A stretch of 64,000 bases of DNA, taken from Jeotgalicoccus sp. GTDB lineage: Bacteria > Bacillota > Bacilli > Staphylococcales > Salinicoccaceae. The notes under the pieces were generated by a model that was given only the letters and a program-made list of their open reading frames with translations, had not been told where the DNA came from and did no database searches. A program made the translations under genes and the position numbers. The DNA lies in contig DONT01000005.1 in assembly GCA_003513765.1 (NCBI GenBank), positions 1 through 64,000 of the forward strand, in the 5' to 3' direction. The stretch's first letter is position 1. Each line of letters starts with the position of its first letter. Below, piece by piece: positions 16,663 through 25,019 of the stretch.

Positions 16663-16693
16663 TTGACTATATGGTTACCATATACCTTATATT
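16663..16693 (+). promoter_or_regulatory. MerR-type promoter and operator of the efflux gene
   Basis: TTGACT (16663-16668) and TATATT (16688-16693) are 19 bp apart, the overlong spacing typical of MerR-activated promoters. The spacer holds the palindrome TATATGGT-T-ACCATATA (16668-16684). The promoter points at the MFS gene, and the operator also lies 18 bp ahead of the merR start, allowing autoregulation. Confidence 0.85.
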
Positions 16694-16766
16694 ATACTAG
16701 GTCATCATTTTGATGTGTATTGGGAATTCTCACTTCTCAATATGAAGAAAATATAAGAGGTGCAGA

Positions 16767-18257
16767 ATGACAGCAGAAAAAAATATAAAGTACGAATTTT
16801 TATCGGAGGATCCAAATGCTAAAACATTGCCGATTATGGTTGCCTTAATTATCGGTGCATTCTTCGCTATTTTAAATGAAACATTGCTCAATATTGCTTT
16901 AACGACACTGATGGCAGAGTTCGATATTACTCTCTCTACAGTTCAATGGGTGGCGACAGGCTTTATGCTTGTAATGGCTATCGTTATTCCTGTGTCACCA
17001 TTACTAATGGGATGGTTTACGACCAGACAGCTGTTTATCGGTACGATGGTGACATTCTTTATCGGTACAGTTATTGCGGCAATAGCACCTTCGTTTGGTG
17101 TGCTGCTCCTCGGGCGTATGATTCAGGCAATAGGTACGGGTTTAATTATGCCGATTATGTTTAATGTATTCTTATTAATCTATCCCCCTCATAAACGGGG
17201 AAAAATTATGGGGATTGTCGGTCTTGTAATTATGTTTGCACCGGCTATCGGTCCGACACTGTCGGGTATTATTGTGGAATACTTCGGCTGGAGATTTTTA
17301 TTTATCTTCGTCATGCCGTTTACAATTTTCTCAATTTTATTTGCCCTGAAGTACCTGGTCAACATTACCGAAATGACCAAACCAAAAATTGACTGGATTT
17401 CTATCGTGTATTCAACGATTGGTTTAGGTTCAACAATTTACGGTTTCAGCCACGCAGGTGAAAGTGCGGATGGATTTATGACACCTTCGGTGTTCATCCC
17501 GATTATTATCGGTGTAATCGCAATCTTATTATTTGTTTTCCGTCAGCTTAAACTCGATGAACCTTTAATGGACTTGCGCGTATTTAAATTCCCGATGTTC
17601 TCGCATGCCGTAGTATTATTCGTTATTATTATTATGGTGATGTTTGCATCAGAACTTATTCTGCCGGTATTTATGCAGGGGCCGATGGGACTTACTGCAG
17701 CGGCAGCCGGTCTGTTACTTCTGCCGGGAAGCTTGTTAAATGGAATAATGAGTCCGTTTATGGGCGCTTTATTCGATAAGGTCGGTCCGAAAGTGATGAT
17801 GATTCCGGCAACGATTATTCTTGCTGTAACGATGTTTATGTTCAGCAATCTGACTGCTGAGACACCTGAGTGGGTTATTATTGTCGGCTTTATGCTGATT
17901 ATGCTCAGTGTCTCTGCAACGATGATGCCGGCTGAAACGAACGGTTTAAACCAGCTGCCGAAGCATTTATATGCACACGGTACCGCAGTGGTATCAACGC
18001 TTCAGCCATTGGCGGGAGCAATCGGTGTATCGGTGTTTCTCGGACTGCTTAACTCGCGTCAGCAGAGCTATTTAGAAGGTGCTGCAAATCCTGAATCACA
18101 AGCGGCTGTGTCAGCGGCAATGGTATCGGGTGTGGAGTTTGTCTACTTCATTATCTTTATTATTGCACTGATTGCATCGGTAATGTCGTTCTTCGTTTAT
18201 CGTGCGAAACCGCTCGAAGATCTCGTTCCTGCACCAGTTAAAAAAGACAATAATTAG
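16767..18257 (+). CDS. MFS multidrug efflux transporter, DHA2 (EmrB/QacA) family
   Basis: A 496-residue proton-coupled exporter with about 14 membrane segments, the DHA2 count. Visible features are the N-terminal NETLLNIALTTLMAEFDI block, GRMIQAIGTGLIMP (motif C-like region begins later at GLVIMFAPAIGPTLSG) and the central loop. It resembles LmrB/MdeA-type pumps. It is divergent from the MerR gene and has the 19-bp-spacer promoter, so it is almost certainly the regulated pump. Its substrates cannot be told from sequence. RBS AAGAGG. Confidence 0.9.
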   Translation: MTAEKNIKYEFLSEDPNAKTLPIMVALIIGAFFAILNETLLNIALTTLMAEFDITLSTVQWVATGFMLVMAIVIPVSPLLMGWFTTRQLFIGTMVTFFIGTVIAAIAPSFGVLLLGRMIQAIGTGLIMPIMFNVFLLIYPPHKRGKIMGIVGLVIMFAPAIGPTLSGIIVEYFGWRFLFIFVMPFTIFSILFALKYLVNITEMTKPKIDWISIVYSTIGLGSTIYGFSHAGESADGFMTPSVFIPIIIGVIAILLFVFRQLKLDEPLMDLRVFKFPMFSHAVVLFVIIIMVMFASELILPVFMQGPMGLTAAAAGLLLLPGSLLNGIMSPFMGALFDKVGPKVMMIPATIILAVTMFMFSNLTAETPEWVIIVGFMLIMLSVSATMMPAETNGLNQLPKHLYAHGTAVVSTLQPLAGAIGVSVFLGLLNSRQQSYLEGAANPESQAAVSAAMVSGVEFVYFIIFIIALIASVMSFFVYRAKPLEDLVPAPVKKDNN

Positions 18258-18270
18258 TGAATAATTTATG

Positions 18271-18306
18271 AAATCACTTCATTTTCGAAATGAAGTGATT
18301 TTTTTA
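18271..18306 (+). terminator. Terminator of the MFS gene
   Basis: AAATCACTTCATTT pairs with AAATGAAGTGATTT around TCG, followed by TTTTT. Confidence 0.9.
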
Positions 18307-18349
18307 CGTGTATAATGTATATATGGTGATTTACAAAGGAGCGGGAGTT

Positions 18350-18436
18350 ATGAATAAGTGGTTTATGGGATTCTTAATCGTTGTCATCGCTGGATTGCTA
18401 ATTTTCACAATTGTGATAGCATTAGGCGGAGTATAA
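18350..18436 (+). CDS. Tiny membrane protein (28 residues)
   Basis: ATG at 18350 after AAAGGAGCGGGAGTT. The peptide MNKWFMGFLIVV... is one hydrophobic helix ending ALGGV. A -10-like TATAAT (18311-18316) precedes it. Such single-helix peptides are frequent in Firmicutes. It is 36 bp before the next gene on the same strand, so it may share its transcript. Coding is likely but not proven, given the length. Confidence 0.5.
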   Translation: MNKWFMGFLIVVIAGLLIFTIVIALGGV

Positions 18437-18472
18437 TACTTTTAAAAATATATAAAGTTGGGGTGACGCATT

Positions 18473-18802
18473 ATGAGGTTGAATAAAGGTGATATAGTTC
18501 GTGCCGGGCATGCTCACATGAGACGTCCGATGAGAGGCGTCGAAGGGCCGTTATATTTAACCAGAACAACATTATTTCACGAAGGCTCAGTCGGACCTTA
18601 TATCGAATCGGTTGAAACGATTATTGATTTAAAAGAAATTAAGGAAATCAAAACGAAGAACAGTATGGGTGTAATCCCGAACGTCGTTAAAATTATTATG
18701 AAAAATAACGATGTGTTTAAGTTCAGTGTATTTAAGCGGGAAGACTGGATTACAGCCATAAATAAAATGCGCAACGAGTTATATGCACCTGCAGATGATT
18801 AG
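18473..18802 (+). CDS. GRAM/PH-like domain protein
   Basis: A 109-residue soluble protein. EGPLYLTRTTLFHEG and the strand pattern to IPNVVKIIMKNNDVFKFSVFKREDWITAINKMRNEL resemble bacterial GRAM/PH-like domains, which end in one helix. No catalytic motif is seen. The start ATG follows GGGGTGACGC. A terminator overlaps its last codons. Confidence 0.6.
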   Translation: MRLNKGDIVRAGHAHMRRPMRGVEGPLYLTRTTLFHEGSVGPYIESVETIIDLKEIKEIKTKNSMGVIPNVVKIIMKNNDVFKFSVFKREDWITAINKMRNELYAPADD

Positions 18803-18818
18803 TCTCTGCAGGTTTTTT
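18787..18818 (+). terminator. Terminator overlapping the stop of the GRAM-like gene
   Basis: ACCTGCAG pairs with CTGCAGGT around an 11-base loop that contains the stop codon, followed by TTTTTT. Confidence 0.85.
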
Positions 18819-18914
18819 CACGACCATAATACTTTTGTGTAAAATGACTTTTTGTGGTAATATCATCATGGATAAAAATTCGAGATACTAATAGATAAGA
18901 AGGTTTAAATATAT

Positions 18915-19889
18915 ATGAAAGAAAACTTTTGGCGTGAATTACCGCGTCCATTTTTTGTTTTAGCTCCGATGGAAGATGTTACAGATGTTGTGTTCCGTCA
19001 TGTTGTCAGTGAAGCGGGAACACCCGACGTATTTTTCACTGAATTTACAAATACAGAAAGCTATTGCCACCCGGAAGGCGTCCACAGTGTACGCGGACGC
19101 TTAACGTTTACAGAAGATGAACAGCCGATTGTCGCTCATATATGGGGAGACAAACCGGATCATTTCCGTGAAATGAGTATCGGTATGGCTGAGATGGGCT
19201 TTAAAGGTATAGATTTAAATATGGGCTGTCCGGTTCCAAACGTTGCTGCAAAAGGTAAAGGTGCGGGTTTAATACAGCGTCCTGAAACAGCTGCTGAAAT
19301 TATCCAGGCGGCAAAAGCCGGCGGTATTCCAGTCAGTGTTAAAACGCGTCTCGGCTACTCTGAAATTGAAGAGTGGAGAGACTGGCTGACTCACGTGTTT
19401 AAACAGGATATTGCGAACCTGTCGATTCATCTCCGCACGCGCAGGGAAATGAGTAAGGTTGATGCGCACTGGGATTTAATCGGAGAAATTAAAAAGCTCC
19501 GCGATGAGATAGCACCGGATACACTTCTGACAATTAACGGCGACATTCCGGATAGAAAAACAGGACTCGAACTGGCAGAGAAGTACGGTATCGACGGTGT
19601 TATGATCGGACGCGGAATTTTCCACAATCCGTATGCATTTGAAAAAGAGCCGAGAGAACATACGAGCGAAGAGCTCTTAGGTCTCCTGCGCCTGCATCTT
19701 GACCTGTTCGATAAATATTCAAAAGAAGAATCACGTTTGTTTAAACCATTACGCAGATTCTTTAAAATTTACGTACGCGGCATCAGAGGCGCAGGTGAAC
19801 TGAGACACCAGCTGATGAGCACGAACACAACAGATGAAGTCCGTGGACTGCTTGATGAATTTGAAGCTCAGATGGAACCGGCAGAATAA
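18915..19889 (+). CDS. tRNA-dihydrouridine synthase
   Basis: An FMN- and NADPH-dependent enzyme that reduces uridines in the tRNA D-loop. The 324-residue protein has an N-terminal TIM barrel with LAPMEDVTDVVFRHV, the active-site loop LNMGCPVPNVAAKGKGAGL with the catalytic Cys, the phosphate site VMIGRGIFHNPY, and a C-terminal helical RNA-binding domain. It looks like the Dus paralogue found alone in Staphylococcaceae rather than the dusB next to fis or lysS. It is single, with its own terminator. Confidence 0.9.
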   Translation: MKENFWRELPRPFFVLAPMEDVTDVVFRHVVSEAGTPDVFFTEFTNTESYCHPEGVHSVRGRLTFTEDEQPIVAHIWGDKPDHFREMSIGMAEMGFKGIDLNMGCPVPNVAAKGKGAGLIQRPETAAEIIQAAKAGGIPVSVKTRLGYSEIEEWRDWLTHVFKQDIANLSIHLRTRREMSKVDAHWDLIGEIKKLRDEIAPDTLLTINGDIPDRKTGLELAEKYGIDGVMIGRGIFHNPYAFEKEPREHTSEELLGLLRLHLDLFDKYSKEESRLFKPLRRFFKIYVRGIRGAGELRHQLMSTNTTDEVRGLLDEFEAQMEPAE

Positions 19890-19894
19890 TAAGA

Positions 19895-19928
19895 AGCTCT
19901 TTTGATAAAATATCAAAAGGGCTTTTTG
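19895..19928 (+). terminator. Terminator of the dus gene
   Basis: AGCTCTTTTGATA pairs with TATCAAAAGGGCT around AAA, followed by TTTTG. Confidence 0.88.
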
Positions 19929-19978
19929 CATTAATAAGTGATACGATAATATTCAAACAGACAGAGGAAGTGACCACG

Positions 19979-20920
19979 ATGTTTACTGCATTACTGGGTG
20001 CTGCGATTGGAACGGGAATGTCGATGCAGTCTGCTATTAATTCCGGCTTACGGAGTTATGTGCGGTCCCCGTTCATTGCATCGATGATTTCATTTGTCAT
20101 CGGCACCGTATTTTTAAGTATTATCGTGCTGGTCAACGGCTTACCGCTCGCACCTGAGCTGACAGTATTTATGGAACAGCCGGCATGGATATGGCTTGGC
20201 GGTGTGTGCGGTGTTATAGCACTCACGACGAATATATTTATCTTTCCTAAAATAGGCAGCGTAGAAACTGCGATTATGCCGATTATCGGGATGATTATTA
20301 CAGGTATGATTATCGATAACTTTGGCTGGTTTAACTCGATGGTACAGCCATTTGGCATAAGCAGATTTTTTGGAGTGGTCTTAATTTTTGCAGGCGTCTT
20401 TCTTGCGGTTGTACTGCAGGATGTCATGAAACATCAGCATCATAAACTAAAACCGGTTAATGATGATATCAATAAATGGCCGTGGCGCGCTGCGGGATTT
20501 ACGGGCGGAGCATTGCTGTCGATACAGGCAGCGATTAACGGAGAACTTGGCAGTGCGGTGAACTCGCCGTTTACAGCTGCATTTATATCGTTCTTTGTCG
20601 GTGCGGTAACACTGATTATTCTCGTTTTAATAAGAGATAAAACTTTCGTGCCGGCGAAATACCCAATTACAGAAAAAGCACCGCTCTGGGTTTGGCTCGG
20701 TGGAATATTCGGCGGATTTTACGTATTAATCAATATATTTCTCGTCGGTGAAATCGGTACAGGCCCGACGGTTGTACTGGTCTTATTCGGCCAGATTACA
20801 GGGAGCATCTTAGTGCAGCAGTTCGGCTTATTCCGGTCGTCAAAGCATGCGATTGTACCGGTGCAGTTTATCGGGCTGATAATTATGCTTACAGGCGTCG
20901 TGTTGATTAATTTATTTTAA
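19979..20920 (+). CDS. DMT-superfamily transporter, two fused YdcZ (DUF606) repeats
   Basis: A 313-residue membrane protein with about ten segments made of two homologous halves. MFTALLGAAIGTGMSMQSAIN at the start is echoed by GFTGGALLSIQAAINGELG at about residue 170, and SPFIASMISFVIGTV by SPFTAAFISFFVGAV. This is the YdcZ pattern, usually two separate genes, here as a fusion. The substrate is unknown. The ATG at 19979 is used because the in-frame GTG at 19970 touches the ribosome site AGAGGAAG. The MarR gene follows 33 bp later. Confidence 0.8.
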   Translation: MFTALLGAAIGTGMSMQSAINSGLRSYVRSPFIASMISFVIGTVFLSIIVLVNGLPLAPELTVFMEQPAWIWLGGVCGVIALTTNIFIFPKIGSVETAIMPIIGMIITGMIIDNFGWFNSMVQPFGISRFFGVVLIFAGVFLAVVLQDVMKHQHHKLKPVNDDINKWPWRAAGFTGGALLSIQAAINGELGSAVNSPFTAAFISFFVGAVTLIILVLIRDKTFVPAKYPITEKAPLWVWLGGIFGGFYVLINIFLVGEIGTGPTVVLVLFGQITGSILVQQFGLFRSSKHAIVPVQFIGLIIMLTGVVLINLF

Positions 20921-20953
20921 GTAAATTCATATATATAGATGAAGGTGAAGAAT

Positions 20954-21400
20954 ATGAAGAACAATACAATTGGAACTTTAAACTGGATGAGAATTTCACG
21001 CTTTAAACATCAAAGTGATATTCTCTCAAATGAATTTTTAAAGCAATTCGATTTAACAGTGGCGCAGTTTGAAGTGCTCAGCCAAATTTCTGTGTATCAG
21101 CCGATGACACAAAGTGAACTCGCACAGAAAATCACGGTGACGCAGGGCGGTATTTCCAAAATGCTGACGAGACTGGAAGCCGACGGTTCTATTAAACGTG
21201 AAAGAGACTGGAAAACAAAGTGGATTTCTTTGACTGATAAAGGAATGAAGAAAATCGATGATGTAATGGTGCATCAGGTTGCATACCAGACATCGCTGTT
21301 TGATAAAAATCTGACGCAGGATGAACAAAAAGAACTGTACAGAATGATGTCAAAGCTGCAGAAATATACCGAGGCAGAAGTAAACAAAAAGAACCTTTAA
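20954..21400 (+). CDS. MarR-family regulator (MhqR-like)
   Basis: A 148-residue winged-helix dimer. QFDLTVAQFEVLSQIS, MTQSELAQKITVTQGGISKMLTRLEADG (recognition helix) and the wing RDWKTKWISLTDKG are clear. By context it should control the dioxygenase and FMN-reductase genes downstream, as MhqR does for quinone detoxification in Bacillus and Staphylococcus. The start at 20954 follows GAAGGTGAAG. No Cys is seen in the DNA-binding part, so thiol sensing of the YodB kind is unlikely. Confidence 0.82.
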   Translation: MKNNTIGTLNWMRISRFKHQSDILSNEFLKQFDLTVAQFEVLSQISVYQPMTQSELAQKITVTQGGISKMLTRLEADGSIKRERDWKTKWISLTDKGMKKIDDVMVHQVAYQTSLFDKNLTQDEQKELYRMMSKLQKYTEAEVNKKNL

Positions 21401-21430
21401 AATAATTATATTAAATTTAATGTATACCTG

Positions 21431-21520
21431 TTGACAGTCTTTCACTTTCCTAGTAAAGTAATGATATAAGAAAAAGAGATAAAGATTAAGAGATATTTTT
21501 TTAATCATCACTTTCCTAGT
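21431..21520 (+). promoter_or_regulatory. Promoter with repeated MarR-type operator
   Basis: TTGACA (21431-21436) and TAAAGT (21454-21459) are 17 bp apart. TCACTTTCCTAGT occurs twice, at 21442-21454 between the promoter boxes and at 21508-21520 in the leader, 66 bp apart. The first copy lies within the inverted repeat ACTTT-CCTAGT-AAAGT. Two copies in one leader suggest repression at the promoter plus a roadblock or looping. Confidence 0.6.
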
Positions 21521-21543
21521 CAACTTAAAAGGAGGGAACTAAT

Positions 21544-22497
21544 ATGAATACAATTTTAGGACATCACCATATTTCAATGCTGACGAAAAATGCTGTGGAC
21601 AACAATAAGTTTTATAATCATATACTTGGCATGAGACGTGTAAAAGTTACAGTCAATCAGGACGATCCGTCAATGTACCATTTATTTTACGGAGATAAGA
21701 CTGGTTCAATTGGAACAGAACTTTCATTTTTTGAAATGCCGATGGCAGGACAGACACACCGCGGAACGAATGCAATTACAAGAATTGGATTGTTTGTACC
21801 GAGTATGGAAAGTTTATCGTATTGGCAGCAGAGATTCGATGAGTTTGATGTAAGCCATGAGGAAATTACCGAATATGCAGGCAGAAAATCATTGCTGTTT
21901 GAAGATAACGACGGACTCCGTTTAGCACTTCAGGTAGCGGATGAAGAAATTGTTCAGCGTTTCGAGAGCTGGGCAGATTCGAAAATTCCGGCAGAACATC
22001 AAATTATAAGTATGGGTACAGTCGAAATGACTGTCCGCCGAATTGATAAGCTGGAAAAAACCCTGACTGAAATGTTCGATTATGTTAAAGTCTCCGGAAA
22101 TGATCAGGAAAGATTGTATCGGCCGGCATCGAGTGATTTTGAAGGAGAAATCCTGACGAAATTTAAAGATGATAAAAGAGAAAAACCGGGACGCGGCAGT
22201 GTACATCATTTAGCTGTCAACGTTAAAAATGAAGACGAACTGGCATATTGGCATGAAAAAGTAACGGCAAAAGGATTTAGATCAACGGGAATAGTCGACA
22301 GATATTTCTTTAAGAGTCTGTACTTCCGTGAATCCAACGGTATAATGTTTGAAATTGCGACCGCAGAAGGACCAGGTCTGACAGATGGTATCCCAGATTC
22401 CGACATAGGGCAACACTTGGAGTTACCGCCATTTTTAGAAGAAGACAGAGCTGAAATTGAAGCGAAGCTTACACCGGTAGAAATGTTTGAAGATTAA
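21544..22497 (+). CDS. Ring-cleaving dioxygenase (MhqO-like, vicinal oxygen chelate fold)
   Basis: A 317-residue protein with two glyoxalase/VOC repeats. It starts with GHHHISMLTKN, where His supplies a metal ligand; the second repeat has GSVHHLAVNVKN, and the closing ligand Glu is in GIMFEIATAEGPG. This is the MhqA/MhqO family of putative hydroquinone-specific extradiol dioxygenases. It is the first gene behind the double MarR site, followed after 56 bp by the FMN reductase, a two-gene quinone or electrophile detoxification unit. Confidence 0.85.
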   Translation: MNTILGHHHISMLTKNAVDNNKFYNHILGMRRVKVTVNQDDPSMYHLFYGDKTGSIGTELSFFEMPMAGQTHRGTNAITRIGLFVPSMESLSYWQQRFDEFDVSHEEITEYAGRKSLLFEDNDGLRLALQVADEEIVQRFESWADSKIPAEHQIISMGTVEMTVRRIDKLEKTLTEMFDYVKVSGNDQERLYRPASSDFEGEILTKFKDDKREKPGRGSVHHLAVNVKNEDELAYWHEKVTAKGFRSTGIVDRYFFKSLYFRESNGIMFEIATAEGPGLTDGIPDSDIGQHLELPPFLEEDRAEIEAKLTPVEMFED

Positions 22498-22553
22498 TTA
22501 GAGGCAATAATGATTTAAAAATATAAAATTAAAGTTTAGAGGAGTAATTATAT

Positions 22554-23099
22554 ATGACACTTAAAATTGGAATTATACTAGGCAGTACACGCGACGGACG
22601 AAACAGCCCGCAAGTTGGGGAGTGGGTAAAATCAGTAGGTGAAAAACAGGAAGATGCAGCATTTGAAATTATCGATATTATGGATTATGATCTGCCTTTC
22701 TTAGGAACAACAGGTATGGAAGATGCTAACGTAATCAGATGGAACCAAAAACTTAGCGAATATGATGGATTTGTGTTTATCGTACAGGAATATAACCATA
22801 GTATTACAGGTGCATTGAAAAATGCTCTGGATTCAGCAAGAGCACCCTGGAATAATAAAGCAGCAGGAATTGTCTCATACGGTTCAGTCGGCGGAGCACG
22901 TGCAGCTGAGCACTTACGCGGAATTTTAGGCGAATTGGCAATTGCAGACGTTCGTACACACCCGGCACTATCATTATTTACTGATTTTGCAGAAGGCACT
23001 AAATTCCAGCCTGCAGAAATGCATACAGGTACAGTGGAATTGATGCTGAGCGAAGTTATTGCATGGAGTACAGCATTAAAAACAGTTAGAGATAAATAA
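22554..23099 (+). CDS. NADPH-dependent FMN reductase (flavodoxin-like)
   Basis: A 181-residue flavodoxin-fold reductase. GSTRDGRNSPQVGEW binds the FMN phosphate, and VQEYNHSITGALKNALD and YGSVGGARAAEHLR are the conserved family loops. Members reduce FMN, azo dyes, chromate or quinones with NADPH. It is the second gene after the dioxygenase, so quinone reduction is the likely job. RBS GAGGAG. A terminator follows. Confidence 0.88.
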   Translation: MTLKIGIILGSTRDGRNSPQVGEWVKSVGEKQEDAAFEIIDIMDYDLPFLGTTGMEDANVIRWNQKLSEYDGFVFIVQEYNHSITGALKNALDSARAPWNNKAAGIVSYGSVGGARAAEHLRGILGELAIADVRTHPALSLFTDFAEGTKFQPAEMHTGTVELMLSEVIAWSTALKTVRDK

Positions 23100-23113
23100 T
23101 AATATGATATTTT

Positions 23114-23153
23114 AACCTTCATTAGAGCGATTATGCTCTGATGAGGGTTTTTA
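23114..23153 (+). terminator. Terminator of the dioxygenase/reductase operon
   Basis: AACCTTCAT-AGAGC pairs with GCTCT-ATGAGGGTT, each side with one unpaired base, followed by TTTTA. Confidence 0.8.
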
Positions 23154-23209
23154 TTTGAGTAGAGGTGAGCAGGGTGGTGCGATTTTTGCTGGGCTTGCTT
23201 ATATTAACT

Positions 23210-23470
23210 TACTAGGAGAGAGCGGAAATACGATAAATTTATAGAGAACAAAAATAACTTCGCATCCGCTTTTAACAGGAAACTTCAGGAAGTCATACCG
23301 GAAGCGAGAGAAAAAAGAACTTCTTTGTTAACAGCAGCTGTACCGGTTAATCAAAATGGTCTCAAAGACAGCGTGGACGATTATTACAAAAAGGTTAAAC
23401 TAATAGAAACGGTATAGATGAAACATTTTTAGAACTTACTAAAGAGGGGACAAAAGTCCTAAAGAGATAA
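23210..23470 (+). pseudogene. Remnant of an unidentified gene (3' part, frameshifted)
   Basis: One frame reads KYDKFIENKNNFASAFNRKL and goes on to LTAAVPVNQNGLKDSVDDYY, stopping at 23417. A second frame then gives NGIDETFLELTKEGTKVLKR with a stop at 23470, followed by a good terminator. Amino-acid usage looks protein-like, yet there is no start, no ribosome site and a frame change, so this is the tail of a dead gene. The AVPVNQNG pattern recalls glycosidase-like folds, but I do not recognise the family. Confidence 0.5.
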
Positions 23471-23474
23471 AAGA

Positions 23475-23516
23475 AACGGGTTGGAAATCTTAAAATTAAG
23501 ACTTCCACCCGTTTTT
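23475..23516 (+). terminator. Terminator behind the gene remnant
   Basis: AACGGGTTGGAAATCTT pairs with AAGACTTCCACCCGTT, followed by TTTG. Its good state suggests the gene upstream died recently. Confidence 0.8.
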
Positions 23517-23591
23517 GTTGTGTTGAGCAAAGCGACTACTGATTGCTGGACAATTTTTCTTATTTATCGTTTGGATACTTTTGTAGAATGA

Positions 23592-23974
23592 ACATGGTAG
23601 TCCAGCCTATCCCGGATGCCGATGTCAAAACCACATGGTAGTCCAAAATATTCCGGATGACTATGTCAAAGCCACATGGTAGTCCAAACAGTCCCGGATG
23701 ACCATGTCAAAGCTACATGGTAGTCCAAACTCTTCCGGATGACTATGTCAAAGCCACATGGTAGCCCAAACAGTCCCGGATGCCCATGTCAAAACCACAT
23801 GGTAGTCCAAATTGTCCCAGACGACCATGTCAAAAGCACATGGTAGTCCAAACAGTCCCGGACGACTATGTCAAAGCTACATGGTAGTCCAAACAGTCCC
23901 GGATGCCCATGTCAAAACCACATGGTAGACCAAATTGTCCCAGATGCCCATGTCAAAGCCACATGGTAGTCCAA
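23592..23974 (+). repeat. 41-bp tandem array C (10 units)
   Basis: ACATGGT begins at 23592, 23633, 23674, 23715, 23756, 23797, 23838, 23879, 23920 and 23961, always 41 bp apart. Unit layout: arm ACCATGT, 7-nt loop (CAAAACC, CAAAGCT and similar), arm ACATGGT, core AGTCCAAACAGTCCCGGATG. The arms are fully complementary in most copies. It is the longest array in the window and lies between two broken genes. Confidence 0.95.
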
Positions 23975-24074
23975 CATCATTAAAAAACAAAAATTAGAAT
24001 TATAATCCACATTATATGTTCCGAGCTCTTCTTCGATATTAATTTACAGTGCTGATTCTGAAAACTCTTCTGTC

Positions 24075-24773
24075 TCCGCATTAAGCCTTGCTGAACAGGG
24101 CGTTAATATCGCAGTCGTCGATGTAAACGAAGAGGGCGGTAACGAAACGGTTGAGATGGTCAAAGAAAAAGGTGCTGATGCATTATTCATTAAAGCGGAT
24201 GTATCTAAAGCTGAAGATGTAAAAAATTACGTTGATCAGACGGTTGAGAAGTTCGGTACAATCGACTACTTCTTTAATAACGCAGGTATTTCAGGAAGCG
24301 GCAAATACTTCCTTGAAACAGATATAGAAGAAATCGATAAAATTGTCGGCATCAACATGCTGGGTGCATTATACGGTATCCGCTACGTTGCAGAAGTAAT
24401 GCTGGAACAGGGCGGCGGTTCGATTGTGAACACTGCTTCAAGTGCGGGTGTAACAGGTCAGGATTCTGTTGTCACCTACTCAGCAACGAAACACGGCATC
24501 GTCGGCATGACGAAAAGCCTTGTAGCTGAATACGCAAAAGACGGACTGCGTGTAAACTCTATCGCTCCAGGTCCGACAGAGACACCGATGGTTGCAGCGT
24601 TTTACGCAAATAACCCGGAAATGAAAGAGAACGCAGAAGCGGGCATCCCGCAAAAACGTCTCGGTACACCGGAAGAAGTGGCAGAGCTTGTCAGCTTCCT
24701 GTTAACATCGAAAGCAGAATATATTAATGGTGAAGTTATCCGTATCGACGGCGGGTTCACAAATACCAAGTAA
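24075..24773 (+). pseudogene. Short-chain dehydrogenase lacking its N-terminus
   Basis: Homology to classical SDR enzymes starts in mid-helix at 24075 (SALSLAEQGVNIAVVDVNEE) and runs to the end. The catalytic Ser, Tyr-x-x-x-Lys (YSATK) and the tail EVIRIDGGFTN are intact. The first ~20 residues with the start codon, β1 strand and the GxxxGxG cofactor loop are gone. No ribosome site is near, and an internal ATG at 24156 would give a 205-residue protein unable to bind NAD(P). It therefore looks like a deletion product, with the breakpoint about 100 bp after array C. A terminator survives downstream. Confidence 0.75.
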
Positions 24774-24781
24774 TGATTACG

Positions 24782-24813
24782 ACCGGTTTTCCCTTTTTGG
24801 AAAGCCGGTTTTT
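24782..24813 (+). terminator. Terminator of the broken SDR gene
   Basis: ACCGGTTTTCC pairs with GGAAAGCCGGT around CTTTTT, followed by TTTTA. Confidence 0.85.
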
Positions 24814-24841
24814 ATATTAAAAAAACAAATAAAATACTTGA

Positions 24842-24973
24842 AAGTCAAAGAAGGTCAATGTATAATGAATGTATAAGGTCAAAGATAGTCAGAAAGAAAG
24901 TTATTTGTAAGCATCATATTTGAAAATATCTTTTGAGGCCTTTATACTGTATTCATAGTCAAATATAGTCAAA
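24842..24973 (+). promoter_or_regulatory. Three CtsR operators ahead of clpE
   Basis: Heptad direct repeats of the CtsR type (GTCAAA-N4-GTCA): 24842-24858 (AAGTCAAAGAAGGTCAA), 24876-24892 (AGGTCAAAGATAGTCAG) and 24956-24973 (TAGTCAAATATAGTCAAA). A GTCAAATTGAC palindrome follows the third. CtsR represses clp genes at normal temperature; several boxes are also known before B. subtilis clpE. Confidence 0.9.
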
Positions 24974-25019
24974 GTCAAATTGACTGTGAACGCGAATATA
25001 TCAATAGGAGGAAACACAT

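Noticed and set aside
23592..23974. CRISPR array
   Set aside because: Period is constant at 41 bp, but the whole unit repeats; there are no unique spacers and no cas genes. The same holds for arrays B, D, E and F.
24156..24773. A functional 205-residue SDR
   Set aside because: Coding similarity continues upstream of the ATG at 24156 and the NAD(P) loop is missing, so it is called a pseudogene.
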